DNA of 6,750 nt from an uncultured Alphaproteobacteria bacterium (lineage in GTDB: Bacteria > Pseudomonadota > Alphaproteobacteria > Rs-D84), in NCBI GenBank assembly GCA_946611025.1, contig CAMOCR010000040.1, positions 1 to 6,750 of the forward strand, read 5' to 3'. The position numbers and the translations under genes were made by a program. Below, in pieces: positions 1-6,078 of this stretch. A model generated the notes under the pieces. The model had not been told where the DNA came from and did not search any database. It worked only from the letters and a program-made list of their open reading frames with translations. Numbering within the stretch: the stretch's first letter is position 1; every line of letters starts with the position of its first letter.

Positions 1-2352
1 CGCACAACCACGCCCGCCAAGACCGTCACCGCCCGCGCCACAGACGACACCACGTCAACCACCGAAACACGCACCGGCGCGGCATACGAAACATGCAAAA
101 CCGCATATTTTACATGCATGGATCAATTTTGCAGTTTGAAAAACGACGACTATCGCCGCTGTTCGTGCAGCAACCGTGTTGATTCATTGGCGCAATCACG
201 CGCAGTACTGGCGGACGCAGGCGAACAATTGACCGTGTTTACCGAAAGCCTGGATGTTGTTGGCATGACCGCCGCCCAGGCAACCGCAATGCACACCGCA
301 TCAGACGGCGAAAACGCACTAACCAGCGACACATCTGCATCCAAGGCATTATTGCAGGCAATCATGAATTCTATACGCGGGGGCGACACAACCGTTGGTG
401 GAAAATATTCCAACCTGAACAGTATTGATTTGTCTTTTGACACCGCGGCATCGTTTGGCACCGACAACAGCCAAATTGTTGCATCATACAACGGGCAAAA
501 CCTGTACAGTGCCGTATACCCACAATGTCGCAACGCCGTGCGCGCCGATTGTACCGATTCGGCATTACAACGCGCCGTGACCGCATATTTAATGGCAATT
601 GAACAAGATTGCAATACGGTACAAACCGCAATTGAACAAAAACAACGCGAAATGAAATCTGCAATCCGCGAAGGCAGCGCGATGCTGGACTTGGCGCGTA
701 TTGAAAATCGGCAAAAACATAATACTGACGATTTGACCACATGTATAAACAATGTTGAATCCGCAATCTTAAGCGAACAGGTATGTGGCGCGAATTATCA
801 CAAGTGCCTGGACAACGGCGAATTTATTGATATATCAACCGGCGCACCAATCGTTGGTGTTGTTAAATTTTATGAATTGGGCAATTTGTTAAAATTCAAC
901 ACTGGGGTTGATGCGGCAATGCAGAAACTGTCCAAAATTTCCCGCAACAAAACATTCGTAAATAATTTTGAAAAACGCACCAAGAAATTTGCAAAACCCG
1001 CATTGGATAAATGTGCCGAAATCGCCGACACCGTATGGGATGAATACCTGGACAAGGCGATGTTATCAATATACTATGCCCAACAATCCAAGGTTGATGA
1101 AATAAAGCAGGGGTGTTTTGATTTTGTATCAAAATGCTATGAATCCAGCGATGCGTCCATTACCGCCGCAATGGCACAATTGTTGGGTACCAGTACGGTG
1201 ATTTTACAACCAGACAAGGTTGCATTGTCATCGCAAATGTGTACCGATTATGTCGAATCATGTGACAACATGTTCAAACGCGATGATGAAGACAAGGGTA
1301 TTATTGCACAATATGTTGAAATGCGCGAATCTGCAGATACATTGGCGGCATGCCGTGCGGTTGTGAAACAATGTTTTGATAAATATGGTGGGACATCATA
1401 TGAAAACTTCTATTACCCGTACAGCGGTCTGTTTGAAACGGGGCATGCGCCAGATTGGTTCGCACTGTACGACACGGACGGCAAGACACTAAAATCGCCA
1501 TGCGCACAACAATTGGCGGGCGTTTCCGCATGCAGCGGCCCCGAAATGTTGGAACGGGCATTTGGTGGTTTTGATGTTATTATGGCAAGAAATGCAACAT
1601 ATGACAACAACCCCGTTTTTGTCGTTAACGACAGTTCAAATGATGACACCAATACAATTTACGGCATTCGACAAGACAGCACATCTAGTGTAACAATAGG
1701 TGACAGCGAAGTTCCAAATGCCACTGCCACGATTATCCGTCACCGTGAATTGCGTTCTGTGGGGGTTGCAACCGAAATATACAACCAGATTATCGATACG
1801 CTGTCGACCCGGTGTATGAACATCAACGGTCGATTTATGGAAATACAATTCTTGCAAAACGGATTATATAATGATGGTGTACTAAAACCAGATGGTGGTA
1901 ATTATTGTCAATGGCATGACACAGAACACGACAGTGACTCATATATGCAATTAAATAACGCATATGGTATCAGCAGTAAAGAAAATATGTGTCCACGCGA
2001 CTATAATTTATCGGTTGATGTGAAATCATGGGGGGCGTGTTCGTGTTGGGGCAACGGCGGTCGCCGCAGTAAAGACGGAAAAACCGCAACATGTGTTGCA
2101 GAGTTGCCAGGCGCAACAGACACCTGGACTGCAGATGCGGCGTGTTCCACCACAGACGTAAGCGTTAACCAGAACAATGTTGACGACCCACAAAAATGGT
2201 GCACCAATGTTCACGACAGCATGAATCGTGTATGTCCGGCCGGTTTTTACGAATTGACATATGGTGATACCCAGGCTTGTAAGAATTCAGACGACGAATT
2301 CGACGAATTTCCAGGGTCGTTCTTTAATGATCTGGTGCCCGAAGGGATTTAA
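1..2352 (+). CDS. Large cysteine-rich protein of unknown function, 5' end outside window
   Basis: I do not recognise this family. The frame is open from base 1 to the TAA at 2350-2352 (783 residues visible), so the ATG at 118 is almost certainly internal: the codons before it continue the same cysteine pattern. Residues 1-28 are Thr-rich (12 of 28), like a linker. After that there are 30 cysteines. Many come in pairs spaced C-x6-C: residues 32-39 (CKTAYFTC), 262-269 (CGANYHKC), 372-379 (CFDFVSKC), 414-421 (CTDYVESC), 451-458 (CRAVVKQC), with a C-x7-C variant at 176-184. The last 150 residues are also cysteine-dense and include CSC at 680-682; the C-terminal tail is acidic (DDEFDEF). No clear transmembrane segment is seen in the visible part. 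Cysteine pairs one to two helical turns apart suggest disulfide-linked helices in an exported protein (inference); the signal peptide, if any, would lie upstream. No catalytic motif was found. Confidence 0.85.
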   Translation, partial: RTTTPAKTVTARATDDTTSTTETRTGAAYETCKTAYFTCMDQFCSLKNDDYRRCSCSNRVDSLAQSRAVLADAGEQLTVFTESLDVVGMTAAQATAMHTASDGENALTSDTSASKALLQAIMNSIRGGDTTVGGKYSNLNSIDLSFDTAASFGTDNSQIVASYNGQNLYSAVYPQCRNAVRADCTDSALQRAVTAYLMAIEQDCNTVQTAIEQKQREMKSAIREGSAMLDLARIENRQKHNTDDLTTCINNVESAILSEQVCGANYHKCLDNGEFIDISTGAPIVGVVKFYELGNLLKFNTGVDAAMQKLSKISRNKTFVNNFEKRTKKFAKPALDKCAEIADTVWDEYLDKAMLSIYYAQQSKVDEIKQGCFDFVSKCYESSDASITAAMAQLLGTSTVILQPDKVALSSQMCTDYVESCDNMFKRDDEDKGIIAQYVEMRESADTLAACRAVVKQCFDKYGGTSYENFYYPYSGLFETGHAPDWFALYDTDGKTLKSPCAQQLAGVSACSGPEMLERAFGGFDVIMARNATYDNNPVFVVNDSSNDDTNTIYGIRQDSTSSVTIGDSEVPNATATIIRHRELRSVGVATEIYNQIIDTLSTRCMNINGRFMEIQFLQNGLYNDGVLKPDGGNYCQWHDTEHDSDSYMQLNNAYGISSKENMCPRDYNLSVDVKSWGACSCWGNGGRRSKDGKTATCVAELPGATDTWTADAACSTTDVSVNQNNVDDPQKWCTNVHDSMNRVCPAGFYELTYGDTQACKNSDDEFDEFPGSFFNDLVPEGI

Positions 2353-2375
2353 TAAATCCAGATTATTTTATTGTT
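2345..2375 (+). terminator. Possible weak terminator of the cysteine-rich gene at the convergent junction
   Basis: A 7-bp inverted repeat, GGATTTA-a-TAAATCC (2345-2359), spans the stop codon of the cysteine-rich gene and is followed by a T-rich stretch (TTATTTTATTGTTTTA, to about 2379). That order suits plus-strand termination. The stem is AT-rich, the loop too tight for all pairs to form, and the T tract is interrupted, so support is weak. On the minus strand no T tract follows the stem, so it is unlikely to end the lpxB transcript. Confidence 0.25.
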
Positions 2376-3496
2376 TTATATAAATCATCGGCGATGATTT
2401 TGGCGGGTGCGACGCCGCCACGACACCATAAATCGTCCGCCGATACCAAGTCACGAACCATTGCATTATGCGCGGCTGGCACCGTCAGTTTTTCAAATTC
2501 ACGCACAACATTATCACATGTTGCCGCCGGTCCCAATAATTCGGGCAACACGCCACGATTTAATAAAATATTCACCAACGACACCCATTTAATATTCAAA
2601 ACCAATCGCGCAATAAATGTGGTTATTGGATTCATTTTATATACCACAATTGTTGGCACGTGCAGCATCGCCAATTCTGCCGAAACGGTACCACTGGCAA
2701 CAATAGCGGTATATGTTTTTGCATACAAATCATAACGCGCCACCGAATCAACCAATTCCACAGGTACAGACCATTTACGAATACATGTTGCCACATAATC
2801 ACGCGTTGTTTCAACCGTTGGAATTACATATTTATATTCATTATGCGACCGCGCCAACGCATGCACCACATCACGAAACAATGGCATCAGGCGTTTAACT
2901 TCGCTGATACGGCTGCCGGGGACCAGGGTTATTATTTTTGTTTTTGGATTTGTTGTTTTTTTACCAATCAAACCATCGGCAATTGGATGTCCAACCGCCA
3001 TTGTATCCAGACCATATTTTGTGAAATATGGCACTTCGAAATCAAAAAAGGCATACAGTTTATCGAACAATTTGGCGTATTTTTTTGCACGCCCCGGTCG
3101 CCACGCCCAAACTTGGGGGGCAACGACATGATGAAAACGCAAGCCATTTGCAATTAAATCGCGCCCCGCGGATGACCCACGCAATTTTGAAATAACTGTT
3201 TTGGCAAAACTGGGGGAATCGATGGTTAAAACAACATCGGGGTGTGTGGCGATAATTGCCGCAACCGTTTGTTTAATACGCCGTGTCAGTGTGCGCGCAT
3301 GGGCGACCACCTCTAGCGCGCCCATAACCGCCAAATCGCCCATTGGAAAAATAGGGTGCAATCCGGCATTCACCATGTTTTCGCCGCCAACGCCAACAAA
3401 TTCGGCATTTGGCATTTCGCGCATTATACGGGCACCCAAAACATCACCCGACACTTCGCCTGCGATAACAAATATTTTGATTTTTTTATTCCGCAT
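2363..3496 (-). CDS. lpxB: Lipid-A-disaccharide synthase LpxB
   Basis: LpxB (GT19 family) is a peripheral inner-membrane glycosyltransferase that joins UDP-2,3-diacylglucosamine to lipid X, giving the tetra-acyl disaccharide 1-phosphate precursor of lipid A. The 377-residue product has the family's expected length and motifs in order: IAGEVSGD near the N-terminus (11-18), TIDSPSF (91-97), VAPQVWAWRPGR (125-136), VGHPIAD (168-174), LVPGSRISEV (191-200), ASGTVSAEL (267-275), and VSLVNILLNRGVLPELLG (305-322). I chose the ATG at 3496-3494 because it gives the usual short N-terminus just before the AGE-SGD motif; an in-frame ATG at 3550 would add 18 residues that overlap lpxA and resemble nothing in the family. 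The start lies 11 bp inside lpxA, so translation is probably coupled; only a weak, distant GGAAT (3511-3515) precedes it. Other genomes often have an Asp at the SPSF serine (SPDF). Identification is firm. Confidence 0.96.
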   Translation of the reverse strand: MRNKKIKIFVIAGEVSGDVLGARIMREMPNAEFVGVGGENMVNAGLHPIFPMGDLAVMGALEVVAHARTLTRRIKQTVAAIIATHPDVVLTIDSPSFAKTVISKLRGSSAGRDLIANGLRFHHVVAPQVWAWRPGRAKKYAKLFDKLYAFFDFEVPYFTKYGLDTMAVGHPIADGLIGKKTTNPKTKIITLVPGSRISEVKRLMPLFRDVVHALARSHNEYKYVIPTVETTRDYVATCIRKWSVPVELVDSVARYDLYAKTYTAIVASGTVSAELAMLHVPTIVVYKMNPITTFIARLVLNIKWVSLVNILLNRGVLPELLGPAATCDNVVREFEKLTVPAAHNAMVRDLVSADDLWCRGGVAPAKIIADDLYKTIK

Positions 3497-4286
3497 TTTG
3501 TGATGTGCCAATTCCACGCTTTGAACGGTTTTCAATAAAGTCAATCGCATCCATTGCGTATTTATTGTTTTTGACTTCCTTGCGCACCCGCGCCAAGCGT
3601 TCCGTCACGGTACCTTCGCTGCCACGGAAAACCGCCGTATAGACCGCATGAATTGCGTGCATATCTTCGTTGGTGAACCCATGGCGCATCAACCCAACAC
3701 GGTTGATTGTGCGATAGACGGCACGGGGTGACCCCTCGTATATTGCATACGGTAAAATGTCGTTCGTGACACCAGTCATTGCCGCGACAAACGCGTTGCG
3801 CCCAATTCTCGAAAACTGCAGCACCATAACACCACCCGACAAAATGACATAATCTTCGACTTCGACATGACCGGCAACCTGAACCAGATTTGACATAACA
3901 ACATTGTTCCCGATTTTGCAATCGTGGCCAATATGGGCGTTCACCATAATTTGACAATCGTCACCAATTTCGGTGCCATTTGATGCCGGTGTTCCCGAAT
4001 GAATTGTCACATATTCGCGAATACGGCAACGCTTGCCAATACGCAGACCCGTCATGGTGGCTTCGTCTTGCCATTTCAAATCTTGGCTCATCACGCCAAG
4101 AACTGCGAACGGATATACGATTGAATCATCGCCAATTGTCGTTTTTCCATCGATAACGACATTGGAAATCAATTCCACACGATCGCCCAGAACAACATTT
4201 GGGCCCACAATACAGTTTGGGCCAATTTTACAATCTGCGCCCAGAACGGCGCCTTCGTGAATAATTGCGGTTGGATGTATTGCCAT
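3486..4286 (-). CDS. lpxA: Acyl-ACP--UDP-N-acetylglucosamine O-acyltransferase LpxA
   Basis: LpxA transfers a 3-hydroxyacyl chain from ACP to the 3-OH of UDP-GlcNAc, the first step of lipid A synthesis, in the cytoplasm. The 266-residue product matches the family length (about 262). It begins with hexapeptide repeats of the left-handed beta-helix ([I/V]G-x4 spacing from IHPTAIIHEGAVLG onward), followed by QDLKW (68-72), IREYVTIHSGT (89-99), NAHIGHDC (116-123) and VAGHVEV (137-143), then a helical C-terminus from about residue 195. By recalled alignment to E. coli LpxA, His121 corresponds to the catalytic His125, His118 to His122, His140 to His144, Asn195 to Asn198 and Arg201 to Arg204. The position of E. 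coli His160 (AVHQF) is Leu156 here (MVLQF). The start at 4286 follows GGGG (4298-4295) with 8-nt spacing. The gene overlaps lpxB by 11 bp; fabZ and lpxI, frequent neighbours in other genomes, are not adjacent. Confidence 0.96.
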   Translation of the reverse strand: MAIHPTAIIHEGAVLGADCKIGPNCIVGPNVVLGDRVELISNVVIDGKTTIGDDSIVYPFAVLGVMSQDLKWQDEATMTGLRIGKRCRIREYVTIHSGTPASNGTEIGDDCQIMVNAHIGHDCKIGNNVVMSNLVQVAGHVEVEDYVILSGGVMVLQFSRIGRNAFVAAMTGVTNDILPYAIYEGSPRAVYRTINRVGLMRHGFTNEDMHAIHAVYTAVFRGSEGTVTERLARVRKEVKNNKYAMDAIDFIENRSKRGIGTSQNAE

Positions 4287-4288
4287 AA

Positions 4289-4345
4289 TTTAAACCCCAT
4301 ATAACATATTATTTCGTCATGAATAATACATTATTGGGGTCTAAA
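4289..4345 (-). promoter_or_regulatory. Long imperfect palindrome in the lpxA leader that covers its Shine-Dalgarno sequence
   Basis: Read on the minus strand, the leader folds into a 24-bp stem with one bulged A (4300), three G-U pairs and an 8-nt loop, CATGACGA (4321-4314). The segments from outside in are TTTAG/TTAAA-side (4345-4341 with 4293-4289), ACCCCA/TGGGGT (4340-4335 with 4299-4294), ATAATG/TGTTAT (4334-4329 with 4306-4301) and TATTATT/AATAATA (4328-4322 with 4313-4307). The GGGG at 4298-4295 is the only Shine-Dalgarno candidate for lpxA and sits inside the second segment; the structure ends 2 nt before the ATG. It could limit lpxA translation, act as an mRNA-processing or stability element after the upstream gene, or be a protein-binding palindrome. 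It is not a standard terminator, as no T tract follows it. The pairing is seen directly; the role is inferred. Confidence 0.55.
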
Positions 4346-4369
4346 ATGGTATTAAATAAATATAACGAA

Positions 4370-5350
4370 TTATAACAAGTGACGCGATTCCGCCCATAAA
4401 TTCCCATGTGGCAAATTCGCCAGATACACAATACCAATTGCCGCAATTACCGGCATGGTTGTAATTATACCAAACGCGATTATTGTCGCGGCATATAATT
4501 TATCCCCCAGCGCACCCGATGCATTATGCGCATGCCACATTGACAATGCCACCAGCGCAAACACCGCACCCGTTGTACCCAAAAACACCGGCACAGATTC
4601 TGTCATAATGAACAACGCAAAGCCCAACATTGCGACAAAACGCACCATCCACTTTAATTTTACATATGCACTGTCGTGGATTTTACCCGATGGGCGAATA
4701 TTGCGCACCGCGATTGTTGTCGCCGCCAATACCCCAACAATCATTATTGCAATGATATGCAACCATGTTAAATTACCCAACTGACCAAAACGGAAAAATT
4801 CGGGCTGCATCAGCATCGCGGTCACTGTTGCCATTATAATCAGCAACACCCCCGGCACATTACGCATTTCCCCGCGTGCCAATCGCCCAACCATAAATCC
4901 AGCGCCCGCCGCACCAATCTGTAATAACGGTCCCCACCATGTATACATATTCGACATCCCCAATGCGACCATTACCAGCGCAATATATAACCAGTTTTCG
5001 CGTTTCTTGAATATTTCAATCTGCAAATGCGACCCAATGAATATAGATGTGACAAATATAATTGCTGCAATCATAAATGGTAATGTCGATGTATCATCAC
5101 GCAACACACCATAATTACCCCCAAACAGCACAATCCACCCAAATGTGATTATTGCCGTCCACAATGATGCATTTGATAATATATTATTGCGATTCCACCC
5201 AATGCGTTCTGTGACGCGCCCACCAAACATCCATACCAATATATATAGCGGTAATGTTAAAATCGCCGACCACAAAAACGCCGGCGCCGCCAAAGCCGCG
5301 TTATTAAACGCACTGATTGCACTTTGAACAATAATTGCATCATCAAACAT
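4370..5350 (-). CDS. Multi-pass inner-membrane protein of unknown function
   Basis: I do not recognise this family. The 326-residue product is mostly hydrophobic, with about nine or ten likely membrane helices near residues 22-42, 62-79, 90-108, 119-137, 140-157, 165-182, 195-214, 233-251, 254-273 and 285-311. Short charged loops lie between them, for example GGRVTERIGWNR (43-54), IFKKRENW (113-120) and RNIRPSGKIHDS (216-227). A Trp-Trp-Gly-Pro segment (138-141) runs into a Gly/Ala-rich stretch (QIGAAGAGFMVG), typical of close helix packing. No cleavable signal peptide or enzyme motif was seen. The start at 5350 has AAGG (5361-5358) about 7 nt upstream, a normal spacing. It lies 83 bp upstream of lpxA on the same strand and could share its transcript, which would hint at an envelope or lipid role, but neighbourhood alone does not establish that. 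A transporter is equally possible. Confidence 0.82.
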   Translation of the reverse strand: MFDDAIIVQSAISAFNNAALAAPAFLWSAILTLPLYILVWMFGGRVTERIGWNRNNILSNASLWTAIITFGWIVLFGGNYGVLRDDTSTLPFMIAAIIFVTSIFIGSHLQIEIFKKRENWLYIALVMVALGMSNMYTWWGPLLQIGAAGAGFMVGRLARGEMRNVPGVLLIIMATVTAMLMQPEFFRFGQLGNLTWLHIIAIMIVGVLAATTIAVRNIRPSGKIHDSAYVKLKWMVRFVAMLGFALFIMTESVPVFLGTTGAVFALVALSMWHAHNASGALGDKLYAATIIAFGIITTMPVIAAIGIVYLANLPHGNLWAESRHLL

Positions 5351-5354
5351 AAAC

Positions 5355-5388
5355 TTGCCTTTTTCTTTTGTTGAATTATTATATAGGC
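5355..5388 (+). promoter_or_regulatory. Candidate promoter for the methyltransferase gene, possibly giving a leaderless mRNA
   Basis: TTGCCT (5355-5360; 4 of 6 to TTGACA) and TATTAT (5377-5382; 5 of 6 to TATAAT) are 16 bp apart on the plus strand. Transcription would begin about 5389, which is the ATG itself. This agrees with the absence of a usable Shine-Dalgarno: the only AGG (5385-5387) is 1 nt from the ATG. AT-rich DNA gives such matches by chance, so this is a candidate only. Confidence 0.35.
5378..5383 (-). promoter_or_regulatory. Candidate -10 box for the membrane protein-lpxA-lpxB direction
   Basis: On the minus strand 5383-5378 reads TATAAT, a perfect -10 hexamer, 27 bp before the ATG at 5350 and thus with room for a leader of about 20 nt carrying the AAGG Shine-Dalgarno. 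No good -35 hexamer is found at 16-18 bp; a TTG-containing stretch (TTGTTT) is about 14 bp away. It occupies the same bases as the plus-strand -10 candidate. Confidence 0.35.
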
Positions 5389-6078
5389 ATGGCTGAAAAA
5401 CAAGCGATTTTTACCCTGATGGGTGGACGCGTTAAAATTGCGCGCGGTATATATAACCCAACATGTGATGCGGTATGGTTGGCGGCATGTGCGGCCGACA
5501 TTCGCGCGCACAGCGTTCTGGATGTTGGTGTTGGAACGGGCGGGGCAATATTGTGCCTGATGGCAAATAACCCCAACATTACAAATGCGGTTGGTATCGA
5601 TATTTCAACAGACATGTTGACCGAATGCGCCCACAATGCCGAATTAAATGGGAAAAGCATCGAACTAATTCATGGCGATATATTGTCTTGGCGCACATCG
5701 CGCACATTTGATTTGGTAATAACAAACCCGCCATACTTTAATGGCACACCGGCGCGCCACAACGCGCACCATAACGCCGATATAAAACAATGGATTAAAC
5801 GCGCCACAGCACGTGTCAAGCCACGCGGTACAATATGCACAATCATAGATGCCGCGGTACTTGCCGATGTTGTTTCTATATTAAATACATGCTGTGGCGA
5901 CATAACAATAATTCCGTTATTCAGCAACAAGCAATCCGCCGAACGCGTTTTGGTACGGGCACGCGTTGGCACACACGGCGGGGCGGCGGTTTATCGGGGG
6001 CTGGACATGAATTGTGATTATGTGTTGCGTGATGGCTTGACTATTTCTGCCACATTGTCTAAACTGGGTGGGAAATGA
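5389..6078 (+). CDS. SAM-dependent methyltransferase of the TrmN6/YfiC (COG4123) family
   Basis: The 229-residue product is a class I Rossmann-fold methyltransferase. Visible motifs are LMGGRVKIARG (10-20), a family-typical N-terminal hairpin; motif I LDVGVGTGG (44-52), which binds S-adenosylmethionine; GIDIS (69-73) with the ribose-binding acidic residue; HGDIL (95-99); and the catalytic NPPY (113-116) used by N6-adenine or glutamine methyltransferases. The C-terminal stretch ERVLVRARVGTHGGA (185-199) also matches this family, whose E. coli member methylates A37 N6 of tRNA1(Val). The family call is good; the tRNA substrate is inferred. I chose the ATG at 5389 since MAEKQ leads directly into the conserved N-terminus; an in-frame TTG at 5368 adds seven residues without support. 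No good Shine-Dalgarno precedes it. The TGA stop overlaps the next gene's ATG (ATGA, 6075-6078), suggesting translational coupling. An alternative role is protein methylation (PrmC-like), less likely from the overall sequence. Confidence 0.87.
   Translation: MAEKQAIFTLMGGRVKIARGIYNPTCDAVWLAACAADIRAHSVLDVGVGTGGAILCLMANNPNITNAVGIDISTDMLTECAHNAELNGKSIELIHGDILSWRTSRTFDLVITNPPYFNGTPARHNAHHNADIKQWIKRATARVKPRGTICTIIDAAVLADVVSILNTCCGDITIIPLFSNKQSAERVLVRARVGTHGGAAVYRGLDMNCDYVLRDGLTISATLSKLGGK

Noticed and set aside
118..120. ATG at 118 as the start of the cysteine-rich protein
   Set aside because: The frame is open to base 1 and the upstream codons hold the first cysteines of the same pattern (CKTAYFTC ends just before this Met), so the gene starts before the window.
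150..752. 200-codon minus-strand open frame opposite the cysteine-rich gene
   Set aside because: It is antisense to a longer convincing frame and its product shows no domain-like pattern.
2288..2311. Short tandem GACGAATT-type repeat near the end of the cysteine-rich gene
   Set aside because: It simply encodes DEFDEF; two copies of so short a unit need no separate explanation.
2382..2400. 9-bp inverted repeat AAATCATCG-g-CGATGATTT as an lpxB terminator
   Set aside because: It lies inside lpxB coding sequence (IIADDL codons), and on the minus strand A-rich, not T-rich, sequence follows.
2660..3157. 165-codon plus-strand open frame opposite lpxB
   Set aside because: It mirrors conserved LpxB coding sequence; the product is a His/Cys/Phe-rich composition typical of a reverse-strand shadow.
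3497..3550. In-frame ATG at 3550 giving LpxB 18 extra residues
   Set aside because: The extension overlaps lpxA coding sequence and precedes an already normal LpxB N-terminus that begins at 3496.
5368..5388. TTG at 5368 as start of the methyltransferase
   Set aside because: It adds seven residues not expected in the family and has no Shine-Dalgarno; the ATG at 5389 fits better, though this is not decisive.
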